NCBI RefSeq assembly: GCF_018760365.1
Contig: NZ_JAHIAB010000010.1
Location: 1-64,000 of the forward strand
DNA length: 64,000 bases
Reading direction: 5' to 3'
Source of the DNA: Pseudooceanicola endophyticus
GTDB taxonomy: Bacteria; Pseudomonadota; Alphaproteobacteria; Rhodobacterales; Rhodobacteraceae
Of the stretch, positions 25,795 to 34,347 are shown piece after piece (the first letter of the stretch is position 1; the number at the start of each line of letters is the position of its first letter). The notes under the pieces were generated by a model, which saw only the letters and a program-made list of their open reading frames with translations, had not been told where the DNA came from and ran no database searches. Made by a program: the position numbers and the translations under genes.

Positions 25795-26374
25795 GGCGGA
25801 ACCTCGCGGCCGCGATGCGGCTCTCGCGATGCAGGTCGTCCCGCTTCCGTGCTTTCGAGGAGACGGTGCGCGCGCGCTGGAAGCTGGCCTCGGCCATCTG
25901 CTCCATGGCCGTGCCGCTCTCGTCGTCCATCCGCAAGAGGACGGCCTCCAGCTTCGCACGGACGCCAGCGGCAAAGTTCGCTCCCCAGAGCGCCGGGTCC
26001 TGCGAAATAAGCACCTCGGCATAGCACCCGTCAGCGGCATCGAGGTAGACGTAGCTGTCGTCGCTCGACCAGTCGGGGAAGCATCTCCCGCCGGAGTCGT
26101 TCAGGGTCCAGACATGGCGCACATGCAGCCCCGCCGACGGGATGCGATAGCCATCCGAGAACCCGAACTTCCCGTCGATCCGGGTCAGCAGGCGCTCTTC
26201 GCTGCGGGTGAAATTGTAGTGCCCGTCCTCCAGCTCTGCCTCGATGATCAAGGGCCAGTTTTCGAGGAGCGCGAGGGCTTCCGGGCTGCCGTCATATGGC
26301 GACGACAGCTTTTCGACCCCTTGGGCGGTGAGGGCGGCATTCATGATGCCGAGCATGGAGAATGTGTTGGCCAT
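25787..26374 (-). CDS. tail tubular protein A (head-tail adaptor, T7 gp11-like)
   Basis: A 195-aa protein starting MANTFSMLGIMNAALTAQG. The helical N terminus with ALALLENWPLIIEAELEDG, the basic turn and the following SDGYRIPSAGLHVRHVWTL match the gp11-like adaptor family that joins portal and nozzle in podoviruses. It is the first gene downstream of a terminator, so it may also have its own promoter in the 26375-26420 interval. Confidence 0.75.
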   Translation of the reverse strand: MANTFSMLGIMNAALTAQGVEKLSSPYDGSPEALALLENWPLIIEAELEDGHYNFTRSEERLLTRIDGKFGFSDGYRIPSAGLHVRHVWTLNDSGGRCFPDWSSDDSYVYLDAADGCYAEVLISQDPALWGANFAAGVRAKLEAVLLRMDDESGTAMEQMAEASFQRARTVSSKARKRDDLHRESRIAAARFRRG

Positions 26375-26420
26375 GGCCGGACTATCCCGGCGGCCTGGGG
26401 CTTCTCACATGCACGGCACG

Positions 26421-26447
26421 AAAAAGGGGGCGCCCGAAGGCACCCCC
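26421..26447 (-). terminator. intrinsic terminator after the capsid genes
   Basis: On the minus strand a 9-bp GC stem (26447-26439 with 26434-26426, one G-T pair) closed by a TTCG tetraloop is followed by five Ts. It lies between the SAP-like gene and tail tubular A, dividing the late operon. It may reduce expression of the tail genes relative to capsid. Confidence 0.8.
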
Positions 26448-26480
26448 TGGACCTGACCCTGAGATCCCAGGGAGGTTCGG

Positions 26481-26837
26481 TCAGGTCGTCTCGTCGTCGT
26501 CCACGATGTCGATTTCGGCCAGCTTGGTCTCGATGACCTTGATGACCTCCGACTTTTTCATCTGCTTCTCGGTCTTCACGCCGAGCGAAACCATCATCAG
26601 CTTCAGGTCCTGCAGATCCATTTCCGCCAGCTTCGGCGCGCTCACAGTCGCCGCGGTGGCGGTGGCCGAGGCCTCGGGCTGGATGCGGTACATGCCGCCC
26701 GAGTGCCGGATGTTGTGGATGGCGGTCTGGTAGGTCACGGTCTTCGCGCCGGCCTTCTCGATCGCCGAGTATTCGGCCTTCTGGGTTGCGTTCGGCTTGA
26801 AGTCCGGGTTCGCCTCGATCTTCACCATCTTGGGCAT
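26481..26837 (-). CDS. hypothetical protein with SAP/HeH-like C-terminal motif
   Basis: A 118-aa protein. The last 45 residues (LAEMDLQDLKLMMVSLGVKT followed by MKKSEVIKVIETKLAEI) form two short helices like a HeH/LEM or SAP motif, which often binds DNA or serves as a peptide-binding tail. It lies between the presumed capsid cement gene and the terminator. Such small proteins in this place often belong to head completion. Confidence 0.55.
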   Translation of the reverse strand: MPKMVKIEANPDFKPNATQKAEYSAIEKAGAKTVTYQTAIHNIRHSGGMYRIQPEASATATAATVSAPKLAEMDLQDLKLMMVSLGVKTEKQMKKSEVIKVIETKLAEIDIVDDDETT

Positions 26838-27271
26838 CAGCAGATCTCCTTGGTGATGAAGGCGCCGAACGTGATCGAGGGGCTGGTGCCCTCCACGTCC
26901 AGGTGCAGGTCGATGTACTGGAACGCCGTCTGCTGGCGCTCCGTCCGGGCCCGCATCACGTAGCGGTCACCGGCGACGGTATCGACGGTCTCGATGGGGA
27001 CGGTGCCAGCGTCGCCCAGCTCCAGCGTGTCGAGGATCCGCGCATCCGACCGGTCGGAGACGTTCGAGCCCACCAGGCGGAAGGTGTAGGTTTCGTCACC
27101 GGCCGAGACCTTGCAGGCCTCGATATCGATGACGCATGCGATATCGGTGATCGCGGCGTCGCCCTGGTCGTGCTGGGTGCCGATGTAGGCGTCGGCGGTG
27201 ACGGCGGCCAGGCCGATTTCGCGCTTGATCAGGCCAACGGCGGCGTCGATCGCGAAAGTCTTGCTGCTCAT
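26837..27271 (-). CDS. probable capsid cement/decoration protein (Bbp16-like)
   Basis: A 144-aa beta-rich protein directly downstream of the major capsid protein. Segments such as VGSNVSDRSDARILDT, GDRYVMRART and YIDLHLDVEGTSPSITFG resemble the cement protein family of BPP-1-like podoviruses (Bbp16). It should stabilise the expanded head. Position, size and pattern agree, but I could not run an alignment. Its stop overlaps the start of the SAP-like gene by one base. Confidence 0.6.
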   Translation of the reverse strand: MSSKTFAIDAAVGLIKREIGLAAVTADAYIGTQHDQGDAAITDIACVIDIEACKVSAGDETYTFRLVGSNVSDRSDARILDTLELGDAGTVPIETVDTVAGDRYVMRARTERQQTAFQYIDLHLDVEGTSPSITFGAFITKEIC

Positions 27272-27281
27272 GATGCGCTCC

Positions 27282-28247
27282 TCACTTCACGATTGCGGCG
27301 TTGGTGACCGAGGACATGCGCAGGGCCGAGAACGGGTCCTCGACGCAGATGCCGCAGTCATGCTCGATATTGACGCGCATGTAGACGCCGTCCTGCAGCA
27401 GGCCGAAGTCGGTCACTTCCATCGGCGCGGTTTCGAGGCCGCAGACGCCGTCCTCGCCGAAGCGGACGACGTAGATGGACGAGGTCACGGCCGAGCCGCC
27501 GCCATAGGCGACTTCATCGAACGGGATGAATTCCCCGAAGGGCGAAATCCCGTAGCCCGTGAAGATCGGCAGGTCGCCGTAGCGGGTGATCGGCCGGCCC
27601 ATCTCGTCCTTGTCGAGGGTGATGTAGCCACCGATGTTGGTGTCCCGCTGCGCGGCGGCGAAGCGATCCTTGATGGCCTTGGGCATGATCAGCGCGTTCG
27701 GATCGTTCACCAGGCCGATGGCCCGGTCCAGCTGCGCCAGCGACAGCGCACCGCCGCCCGAAGCCTCGCTGTTTGCCAGGATGCGGCTGCGGTAGTTGGT
27801 GCCGTCCACCGAGCCGCCCACGGCCGCCAGGCGCGCCTTCAGGCCGGTGTATTCGCGCGGCGACGATTGGTTGTCGCCGTCGATGAAGGTGTCAGCCCAG
27901 ACCTTGGCCTTTTTCTTGATCGACATGCGTTCGTCGATCGTGCGGCGGCCGGATCCATGGCGGCGCACCAGCGCGCGGTCCACATCGACGTTGCCGGCGA
28001 TCGGGAACACCTGCTCGACGCGGTCGTTCAGCAGGCCGTGGCCTTCTCCGGGCAGCTCGTTGATCGCGCGGAAGCCCATGTTGTCGGGCAGCGCGGCCTC
28101 TTCCTGGTAGCGGTAGACGCCGCCGGGCGCGGGCTTGAAGGGGAGAAGGGACATGAAGTCCAGCATCTCCGGGAAGAGTTCGATGATGGCCCGACGTTTG
28201 TCGTCCTCAGCGAAGGTCTTCGCGTATTCGATCAGGGTTTGAACCAT
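27282..28247 (-). CDS. major capsid protein
   Basis: A 321-aa protein with the layout of podoviral major capsid proteins. It has an N-terminal helical arm (MVQTLIEYAKTFAEDDKRRA), a GSGRRTIDERMSIKKKA stretch and a central helix (LSLAQLDRAIGLVNDPNALI) ending in the typical MPKAIKDRF. It lies between scaffold and cement genes. HK97 fold is expected from the family but cannot be read directly from sequence. Confidence 0.85.
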   Translation of the reverse strand: MVQTLIEYAKTFAEDDKRRAIIELFPEMLDFMSLLPFKPAPGGVYRYQEEAALPDNMGFRAINELPGEGHGLLNDRVEQVFPIAGNVDVDRALVRRHGSGRRTIDERMSIKKKAKVWADTFIDGDNQSSPREYTGLKARLAAVGGSVDGTNYRSRILANSEASGGGALSLAQLDRAIGLVNDPNALIMPKAIKDRFAAAQRDTNIGGYITLDKDEMGRPITRYGDLPIFTGYGISPFGEFIPFDEVAYGGGSAVTSSIYVVRFGEDGVCGLETAPMEVTDFGLLQDGVYMRVNIEHDCGICVEDPFSALRMSSVTNAAIVK

Positions 28248-28264
28248 TGGGGGTTATGCTCCTT

Positions 28265-29044
28265 TCAGCCGCGTTCGTTGATTGCCGCGAGACGCGACGA
28301 CCCGAATTTCCCCGTCATGTCGGCCCCGGGCTGGGAGGGCTGAGCGGACTTCATACTGCGGGGGTTCAGGAGGGTTTCGAGGGCCCGCAGCGTCTTGGCG
28401 CCGTAGGTCATGCCCTTCAGAGCAGCGGCGAGATCGGCCGGCAGCTTGGCGTCGATGGCGCGCTGCACGGTCGCGACACGCGCGCTCCGGGCTGCCTCAT
28501 TCCCGCCCAGGGTCTCGAATTCGGCGGTCTGCGCGGCATAGGTCTTGGCGAACTTGGCCGCCTCGTATTTCTGAAGCAGACCCATGACCTGTCCGCCGGC
28601 CGTCGCGGGCATGTTGTTGTCTTTCAGGAACTGGCCCAGTTCGCCGACGATCGGCTGCATGGCCTCGTCTTCCAGGTCGATGTTGATCTCGACGCCCTCG
28701 GGAAGCTCGATGCCCAGATCGAAGTCCTCCGGCAGGGTGAAGTCGTAGTTGCCATCCTCGGGCACGGTGGCCAGGGCTTCATCCCGGCGCGCGAGATCCG
28801 CGACGAGGGCCTGATAGTGCTCGCCGAAGCGGGCAATGTCGGGCTCGCCGTCCGTGCGGAAATCGTCGCCGATGAAGGAGAAATCGGGGGCGGCCGGCGG
28901 GTCTGCGGGCGGATCGCCGGCGCCCGGGGCCGCGGGCGGATCGCCGGCCGGCGGGGGATCACCCGCGCCCGGGGCGCCCTCGCCCTCCGGGGCCCATACC
29001 ACCATGGGCCGAAGAAATTGCATCCAGAACGGTGTCCGTTTCAT
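28265..29044 (-). CDS. capsid scaffolding protein
   Basis: A 259-aa acidic, helical protein with a Pro/Ala/Gly-rich low-complexity N terminus (GAPGAGDPPPAGDPP) and a basic C terminus, directly upstream of the major capsid gene. That is the place and composition of scaffold proteins. The ATG at 29044 has AGGAGG 10 nt upstream. Its first 86 nt overlap the end of the preceding gene in another frame, an unusually long overlap. Confidence 0.7.
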   Translation of the reverse strand: MKRTPFWMQFLRPMVVWAPEGEGAPGAGDPPPAGDPPAAPGAGDPPADPPAAPDFSFIGDDFRTDGEPDIARFGEHYQALVADLARRDEALATVPEDGNYDFTLPEDFDLGIELPEGVEINIDLEDEAMQPIVGELGQFLKDNNMPATAGGQVMGLLQKYEAAKFAKTYAAQTAEFETLGGNEAARSARVATVQRAIDAKLPADLAAALKGMTYGAKTLRALETLLNPRSMKSAQPSQPGADMTGKFGSSRLAAINERG

Positions 29045-29321
29045 CGCTCATAATCCTCCTGAGATCGAGGGCGATGAAACGCTGGGCATTGATTGCATCC
29101 AATGCACGGGGATCTGCGAGCGGATCGAGGATGAAAAGTGTCGTCGATTTTTCCAGCAGATCCATAAGGATAGCACCGTCGTCCGTATTCAGCAGCCGCT
29201 GCACCGTGCGTAGGGCAGCGCGGGCGCGCGTCCGGATTTCAGGATCCTCATGCTGCAGGAAAGGGCGGAGGTATTGCAGGATCGGTCCGCTCTTGGCGAA
29301 CATGGTGGGCAGCTTTTCCAT
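28959..29321 (-). CDS. hypothetical protein between portal and scaffold
   Basis: A 120-aa helical protein starting MEKLPTMFAKSGPILQYL. I placed the start at the ATG preceded by AGGAGA; a longer frame would overlap the portal gene. Residues to about 95 look like a compact helical domain (EDPEIRTRARAALRTVQRLL). The last part overlaps the scaffold gene and is Gly/Arg-rich, so the true C terminus may be dispensable. No family recognised. Confidence 0.55.
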   Translation of the reverse strand: MEKLPTMFAKSGPILQYLRPFLQHEDPEIRTRARAALRTVQRLLNTDDGAILMDLLEKSTTLFILDPLADPRALDAINAQRFIALDLRRIMSDETDTVLDAISSAHGGMGPGGRGRPGRG

Positions 29322-29331
29322 GCCGGTCTCC

Positions 29332-30825
29332 TTATTGCTGGGCGCCATCGACCGGCTGCTGCTCCTTGCGAAGCACGGTCAGCTCGTCACCCGAGGCGCG
29401 GACGATGTTCTTGAAGGTGTTGACCGGGTCGATGAACGAGCCCACCTGGTCCTGGAAGACGCTGAACGCCATGTCGAGGTTCGACCGCGCCACCATCACC
29501 TGGTCCTGGTTCTGGGCCTTCTGCATGGGCGAGATCGGCTGCAGCGTCAGGATGTGGTCGTTCAGGGTCAGCGTATCCTCGAGCTCGCCGGCCTCGACCG
29601 CCAGGTATTCAAAGCGCTGCACCAGGGGAGCGATCATCTCGGTCCACAGCGGCGCAGAGGGCTTGCCGAGCCGCTTCTGCACATCGCGGCGCTGATCAGC
29701 CCATTGCGTGGCCGAGGGAGGCGTGTCGCCCTTCTGGCGCGGGCCGTCCTGGTAGAAGGCGCGGCGCAGGCGCTCGGTAAAGCCCTCCTCGGTGTAGAAC
29801 CCCATGTCGAGGTTGGCGCCCTTCTGCAGCTCGTAGATCTGGTCGCGCGTGAACCCGCGGCTGGCCGGATATGCGGTCCCTGGCACCAGCCCTTCGGACA
29901 TGTCGAGGAACCCGTCATCCGGGTAGATCAGCGTGTTCTGCAGGGAATCATCGAGGTTGGTCAGCACCACCTCGTCGATCTTGTCGAGTGTGCGCATGTC
30001 CGGCAGGGCCTTCCATCCCGCGCCGCGGCCCCAGGGGCGCCCGACCTGCGGATTGAACCGGCCGACCAGCAGCGGACAGGTCCCGTTCAGATCCCCGATG
30101 ATCTCGGCCTCCATGACCCCGATTTCGTCGACCGTGATCTCGGCCTTCCACATCGGGCGGGCCGGGTCGGACCAGTCGACCCAGAAGCCCCAGCAGACCT
30201 TGGCAACTGTCCCGGGCTTGCCCATCTTCGCGGTCAGCCGCGGGTCGCTCAGGTCCACCTCCCAGCCGGCGAAGAGCGCCTTCAGCGTGTCGGCTGCGAC
30301 CCACTGTTCCCGGAAGCGATCAAGCAGCCCCATGTAGCCCGGCGTGATCAGCAGCTCATGCGGCGGCACCGGCTCGACATAGACGGCCTGCTGCATGTGC
30401 CCCTGCTGAACCCACAGGGCCGGCGTGCCGTGAGAGGCCGCCTCGAATCCCCATTGAGGTGCGATATCGTAATAGTTCGACGCGCTGATCTTCTCGGCCA
30501 GGAACTGCTCCCGCCCCTCCACCATATCCTTCGCGCTGTCGACCATATCCTCGGGCACCGGCGCCGTGACGAGGAAGTTCGTCCACATTGCTTCCGACGG
30601 GGTGAAGAAGTTCACGAAGTCGCCGGCCAGGTCCGTGGCCAGCTCCTCGGGCAGCGAATGGAAGGTCTCGGCTTCCGTGATGGTCTTGGAGTTGCGTCTC
30701 GAGAAGTCGTTCTCCCGCTGCGGCGCGCAGAAATGGAAGATCTCCTCGATGTAGGGCCGCGCCGCGTCACGCCACCGCTTTGCGGCAGCGTATCGCGTGC
30801 TGAAGTCCTTGGAGGGCTTCTTCAT
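29332..30825 (-). CDS. portal / head-tail connector protein (T7-like)
   Basis: A 497-aa protein of the podoviral head-tail connector family. The N terminus (RWRDAARPYIEEIFHFCAPQ), HSLPEELATDLAGDFVNFFTP, VPPHELLITPGY and FYQDGPRQKGDTPPSATQ follow the family pattern. Twelve copies should form the portal ring through which DNA is packaged and ejected. The start overlaps the stop of a 53-aa gene (ATGA). Confidence 0.85.
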   Translation of the reverse strand: MKKPSKDFSTRYAAAKRWRDAARPYIEEIFHFCAPQRENDFSRRNSKTITEAETFHSLPEELATDLAGDFVNFFTPSEAMWTNFLVTAPVPEDMVDSAKDMVEGREQFLAEKISASNYYDIAPQWGFEAASHGTPALWVQQGHMQQAVYVEPVPPHELLITPGYMGLLDRFREQWVAADTLKALFAGWEVDLSDPRLTAKMGKPGTVAKVCWGFWVDWSDPARPMWKAEITVDEIGVMEAEIIGDLNGTCPLLVGRFNPQVGRPWGRGAGWKALPDMRTLDKIDEVVLTNLDDSLQNTLIYPDDGFLDMSEGLVPGTAYPASRGFTRDQIYELQKGANLDMGFYTEEGFTERLRRAFYQDGPRQKGDTPPSATQWADQRRDVQKRLGKPSAPLWTEMIAPLVQRFEYLAVEAGELEDTLTLNDHILTLQPISPMQKAQNQDQVMVARSNLDMAFSVFQDQVGSFIDPVNTFKNIVRASGDELTVLRKEQQPVDGAQQ

Positions 30826-30983
30826 TTGGACCTCGAAAACATCGACGGCAGCCCATAGACCGACGCGACATCCCCCTGCAGGTCCTTGGCCGTGCTCTTT
30901 GCCGCCTTCAGGCTTTCGGCATTGGCGATACGGCGCTGGCGCAGGCGGTCAGCCTTTGCCTCCGGGTCTTCTTTCGGTGTCAT
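30822..30983 (-). CDS. small basic protein coupled to portal
   Basis: A 53-aa reading frame starting MTPKEDPEAKADRLRQRR and ending SMFSRSK. Its ATG has GGAG about 8 nt upstream and its stop overlaps the portal start (ATGA), so it fits the packed late operon. The N-terminal half is basic and helical. Similar very small proteins precede the portal gene in other podoviruses. No function assigned. Confidence 0.65.
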   Translation of the reverse strand: MTPKEDPEAKADRLRQRRIANAESLKAAKSTAKDLQGDVASVYGLPSMFSRSK

Positions 30984-31368
30984 GGATGATCTCCGCTCCG
31001 TTTTTCAGCAACATGCGGCGCAGGCCGCCCGGGCCGAATGCACGTCTTCCGACCAGGTGCGCGCATTGGCTCGCGCAGTTCATGCCGAGATGCAGGGGAA
31101 CGCGCAGCTGGCGGTCATCCGGCGCGATCTTGAGGATCAGCTGGCAGGTCTCGAGCCGGGCCACCATCTGGTCCTCGACCTCGTCGTGCAGGTGCGTGAT
31201 CAGGATGCGCGTTCCGGCGCCGCGCGGGTCGAAGAAGATCCAGGTGTCGTCTGCCGTGTACCCCCAGGCCTCGACATGACCGAAGATCGTCCGCAGCGAC
31301 GCACCTGCCCGCAGGTCCCGAAGGCTGGCCGGCGCGTGGAAGCCGAAATACCACTCCAGGACCTTCAT
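30949..31368 (-). CDS. conserved hypothetical phage protein downstream of terminase
   Basis: A 139-aa protein with an alpha/beta N-terminal half (HVEAWGYTADDTWIFFDPRG) and a C-terminal segment MNCASQCAHLVGRRAFGPGG preceding a small basic helix. The Cys pair and GxxAFGPGGLRRML pattern recur, as far as I recall, in proteins next to podoviral terminases, possibly a cysteine-protease-like fold. Function is unknown. It overlaps terminase by 4 nt upstream and the 53-aa gene by 35 nt downstream. Confidence 0.55.
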   Translation of the reverse strand: MKVLEWYFGFHAPASLRDLRAGASLRTIFGHVEAWGYTADDTWIFFDPRGAGTRILITHLHDEVEDQMVARLETCQLILKIAPDDRQLRVPLHLGMNCASQCAHLVGRRAFGPGGLRRMLLKNGAEIIHDTERRPGGKG

Positions 31369-32912
31369 CCCCGCTCCCTCCGCAGGTTCGGACGGGACCG
31401 CTTGTTCCGCACGGGCTTGGGCCGCTCAGCTGCCTTGTTCGCCACCAGCGCGCGGCCCTCGCCCCCGCCCAGCAGCCCGTTCTCCATCGCATCGACGACG
31501 TGCGAATAGCTGTTCTTGACCGGGCGCGGCGAATAGAGGCCCGGGCGCCCCTTGATCTTGGCGTAGTGGTAGCCCCCGGCCATGCCCCGCTTCAGGATGG
31601 GGCACCGCGTCGGGTTGAGCTTCAGACCCACCCGCTTTTCCAGGACGCCCTCCACGGTCGAGCGCCGCAGCTCTGGGTTGTTGTCCGTCGTCGCCGGCAT
31701 GACCCGCATTCCGTGCGCCAGGAAAACGTCGAACGCGGTCGTCTCGGTCGCCTGCGTCCCGTCGGCGCCCCGGGGATCGCCCCAGAATTCCACCTCCTGC
31801 CCCGGATACCACCGCGCCAGGTGCGCCTTCACCCGCGGAGCGAACAGCTGCGCGCTCTCGTTGTCGCCGATCAGCTCCGAATGCGCGGTCCAGAGGCCAT
31901 TGGCGTGCTGCAGGAAGACGGCGGCCGGGTCGCGGCCGAAGTCCAGCCCCACGACGATCGACAGCTCGCGGATCGGGTCCATGTCGGCCGGGTGGACGTG
32001 ATCGACCTCCGAGAACGTCGGATAGACCGGCTTGCCCTCCATGTGCAGGCCGACCTTGTTCAGCACCCGCCGGTCGATCCAGCTCTTCGGCTTGCCCTGG
32101 ATCTTCTCCAGATAGGTCTCGCGCAGATTGTTCTGGTTCTCGGCCTTCGGGTTGCGCCGGTAGACCGGCTTGCCGTCCTTGATCTCCTCGATCAGCCCGG
32201 GCGGCTGCACGAAGAACACCCAGTCGGCCGGCTTCTGGTAGGTCAGCTTCTCGTCGTCCGACATCTCGGCCGGCAGCGGAATGTCCCCGCGCATGTAGGG
32301 CACCCAATGCCCCTCGACCGGCGCGTTCATGTCCAGCATCCCGCCGAACCACGTCGCCCCGGGCCCGTTCTTCATCGACGGATACCGCGCGCACCGCGAC
32401 AGCAGCTCGTCGATCACCGCCTTCTCGAAGAACTGCCCCTCGTTCACGAAGAACCCCGTGATCTCGTAAGAAGCCAGCACGCTCTCGGCCACATCCGGAT
32501 CCGGCAGCGCCAGGAAGATCACCTCGCAATCCACGCGCGTCCCGTCACCCGACGGATGCGGCCGCGGCCCGCCCTCGCGAACGTCGATCAGCTTGTGGAA
32601 CATCGGCTCCGACCGGATCAGCGGCCCCCAATACTCCTCCGGGAACCAGTCCAGCCAGGTCTTCACCGTCGTCTCGCGCAGGTTCTTGTAGGTGTCCCGC
32701 GACACGATCCACCGCGTCCGCCGCACCCCGTCCAGATCTGGCTCCTGCTCACAGGCCATCGCCCAGATCCGCATGAGCGATGCCGACGACGTGCCAGACC
32801 CGATCGGCCCCTGGATCAGCGCCATCTTCGCCCGAGACCAGAAATAGTCCTCCAGCACCGCCCCGTCCGGGATGTAGACCTGATTGCCCCGCGGAGTGAC
32901 AGGAAGCGCCAT
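31365..32912 (-). CDS. terL: terminase large subunit
   Basis: The 515-aa protein has the ATPase domain in the first half and the RNase H-like nuclease in the second. The P-loop reads GPIGSGTSS at residues 35-43, with Thr where Lys is usual, and the expected Walker B region reads ITGFFVNEGQFF. The nuclease domain begins near 320 with VVGLDFGRDPAAVF, whose Asp is the first metal ligand. It should package DNA into heads and cut the concatemer. It is preceded by the presumed small-subunit region and followed by a 4-nt overlap with the next gene. Confidence 0.85.
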   Translation of the reverse strand: MALPVTPRGNQVYIPDGAVLEDYFWSRAKMALIQGPIGSGTSSASLMRIWAMACEQEPDLDGVRRTRWIVSRDTYKNLRETTVKTWLDWFPEEYWGPLIRSEPMFHKLIDVREGGPRPHPSGDGTRVDCEVIFLALPDPDVAESVLASYEITGFFVNEGQFFEKAVIDELLSRCARYPSMKNGPGATWFGGMLDMNAPVEGHWVPYMRGDIPLPAEMSDDEKLTYQKPADWVFFVQPPGLIEEIKDGKPVYRRNPKAENQNNLRETYLEKIQGKPKSWIDRRVLNKVGLHMEGKPVYPTFSEVDHVHPADMDPIRELSIVVGLDFGRDPAAVFLQHANGLWTAHSELIGDNESAQLFAPRVKAHLARWYPGQEVEFWGDPRGADGTQATETTAFDVFLAHGMRVMPATTDNNPELRRSTVEGVLEKRVGLKLNPTRCPILKRGMAGGYHYAKIKGRPGLYSPRPVKNSYSHVVDAMENGLLGGGEGRALVANKAAERPKPVRNKRSRPNLRRERG

Positions 32913-32915
32913 GCC

Positions 32916-33146
32916 TCAGTCCTCCTCGGTCAGGATGCGGAACTTGGCATCTTCCATCGAGCCGACCAGTTCCATCATGCCCATCCCGCAATGCAGATGG
33001 TTTCGAACCTCGTCACGACCGATGGAAAAAATTGACACACACCGCTGCGGATGGGAACGGGCAAATTCCAGCGCGTCCTCCAGCAGCTGGATCACATCCT
33101 CTGCCATCGCGTCCTCAATCGTCGCCAGCGCTCTCAGCTCTGCCAT
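32916..33146 (-). CDS. small hypothetical protein before terminase
   Basis: A 76-aa helical protein starting MAELRALATIEDAMAEDV. GGGAG lies about 8 nt upstream of this ATG, so the 16 extra residues of the longer open frame are unlikely. It ends 3 nt before the terminase start. Acidic and helical composition; no family recognised. Confidence 0.5.
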   Translation of the reverse strand: MAELRALATIEDAMAEDVIQLLEDALEFARSHPQRCVSIFSIGRDEVRNHLHCGMGMMELVGSMEDAKFRILTEED

Positions 33147-33452
33147 CTCACATGCTCCCGGGATCAGAATTCTCCCCAGGACCATCAGGCACACCCGAAA
33201 ACCCTCACATGCACCGGCAAAGGTCAGATAATATTTTTGAATTTTTTCAGATGATTAAGCTGCCGCGAGGGGGGAGGTCGACTAACCAAATCGCGCGACC
33301 GATTTTCAACCCCACCCCCCTTCGATCGAGGCCCCCACCCCCCTTTCCCGGGAGCGGAACATATGCGGAACATGACCCCGCAGAGGTCTCGCGGCCTGCC
33401 TGTTGTGACGCGCATTCATCACAACAGATCACGCAAGACATTGATACCTTTG
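33147..33452. other. gene-free spacer in the packaging region
   Basis: I see no gene here. It contains an A/T-rich patch near 33225-33250 and long C-rich tracts near 33310-33350. A spacer between terminase small and large subunit genes is a plausible place for a packaging (pac/cos) or late promoter site, but no motif supports either. Confidence 0.35.
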
Positions 33453-33926
33453 CTATTCTCCTTCGTGATCACCTGATCCATCATCAGAGGACACCGAGAT
33501 TTCGACCACGCGAGAGCCTGGGCGCACAAACTCGTAACCCCCTGCGCCACCGTTGTTTATCTGCACCGCGACAGCCGGTCCGGCGGGCTCGCGCCTGAGA
33601 AACTCGACCATTCTCGCTCTCACCTGCTTGTTGTCTGTCTGGTCGAGGAGTTCCCTTGCGACCTCCAGGGCGCGGGCTTCATGGACCTTTTTCATGGTCT
33701 CGATGCGCTGGACGTATTGGGCTTTGATGTCGTCGAAGAGGGCTTGGACGTGCGGTTGCTTGCGGGCCTTGTGGATGCCTGCCTCCGACATCCCTGCTTC
33801 GCGGGCACAGTCGGCCCACGGCTTCGCCGTCTCTACCTTGAGCTCTAGTGCTTTACGCACCTTGGGGCTTATGCGGCGCTTACGGGGGGCGGGGGCGCCC
33901 TCTTGTGCTGTCTGTAGCTGGGTCAT
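33453..33926 (-). CDS. putative terminase small subunit
   Basis: A 157-aa protein starting MTQLQTAQEGAPAPRKRR. It has a basic N terminus and a helix-turn-helix (KPWADCAREAGMSEAGIHKA) near residues 35-55, then a helical oligomerisation region (ETMKKVHEARALEVARELL) and a flexible acidic tail. This layout and its place at the head of the late operon match small terminase subunits, which bind the packaging site. I rejected 33 upstream residues of Pro-rich frame. No clear ribosome site is visible. Confidence 0.6.
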   Translation of the reverse strand: MTQLQTAQEGAPAPRKRRISPKVRKALELKVETAKPWADCAREAGMSEAGIHKARKQPHVQALFDDIKAQYVQRIETMKKVHEARALEVARELLDQTDNKQVRARMVEFLRREPAGPAVAVQINNGGAGGYEFVRPGSRVVEISVSSDDGSGDHEGE

Positions 33927-34059
33927 GTGTGGACGGTACGAGAGGGGGGAGGGAGGGGGGAATGCACGGTGGGGGAGCGTGGGGCCCTCTGTGTCGGGTG
34001 CTGGGCTGGGGCTAGGGCCGGGCACAAGCCAGAGGGGAACATTTTTTTACATCCCCTCA

Positions 34060-34088
34060 TTGACGGCGGAAAGCGAATCTCCTACCTT
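34060..34088 (+). promoter_or_regulatory. putative promoter of the rightward small-gene region
   Basis: TTGACG (34060-34065), 17-nt spacer, TACCTT (34083-34088). The spacing is ideal and the -35 box differs from consensus at one position. It lies directly before two hairpin elements and the first small gene at 34168. Confidence 0.5.
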
Positions 34089-34095
34089 CTGTCTT

Positions 34096-34115
34096 GTCGG
34101 GACCGAAACCCTGAC
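34096..34115 (+). promoter_or_regulatory. CCGAAAC-loop hairpin 1a
   Basis: Stem GTCGGG/CCTGAC (one G-T pair) with loop ACCGAAAC. It is the first of two tandem copies before the gene at 34168. Confidence 0.65.
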
Positions 34116-34120
34116 CCACC

Positions 34121-34140
34121 GCCCGGACCGAAACCCGGGC
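34121..34140 (+). promoter_or_regulatory. CCGAAAC-loop hairpin 1b
   Basis: Perfect stem GCCCGG/CCGGGC with loop ACCGAAAC, followed by CCCACAAAGA at 34143-34152, 25 nt before the ATG at 34168. Confidence 0.75.
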
Positions 34141-34167
34141 TTCCCACAAAGAACCGAGGATCCACAG

Positions 34168-34344
34168 ATGACCATCGCCAAGACCATCGAGACCGCCCGC
34201 CAGCACCTGACCAACGGCAATGCGGGCGCCTATGCCCGGATCATGTCGGGCGCCGTGCGGGCCGCCGCCTCCGACCGGGCCGCCAACGCCTACCGCGCCG
34301 CGATGAAGGCCGACGGGTTCGACGCTCTCGCCGCCCAGGCCTGA
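34168..34344 (+). CDS. small hypothetical phage protein
   Basis: A 58-aa Ala-rich helical protein (MTIAKTIETARQHLTNGNAG). A GAGGA ribosome site precedes the ATG, and the CCGAAAC hairpin and CCCACAAAGA box stand upstream. After its stop a two-tier stem-loop (34348-34383: outer ACTGG/CCAGT, inner CGGCC/GGCCG) separates it from the next leader. Function unknown. Confidence 0.6.
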   Translation: MTIAKTIETARQHLTNGNAGAYARIMSGAVRAAASDRAANAYRAAMKADGFDALAAQA

Positions 34345-34347
34345 CCT

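Noticed and set aside
25795-26040. 82-residue N-terminal extension of tail tubular protein B
   Set aside because: It lies entirely inside the tail tubular A gene in another frame and reads like a shadow; the GTG at 25794 with a ribosome site gives the normal protein start.
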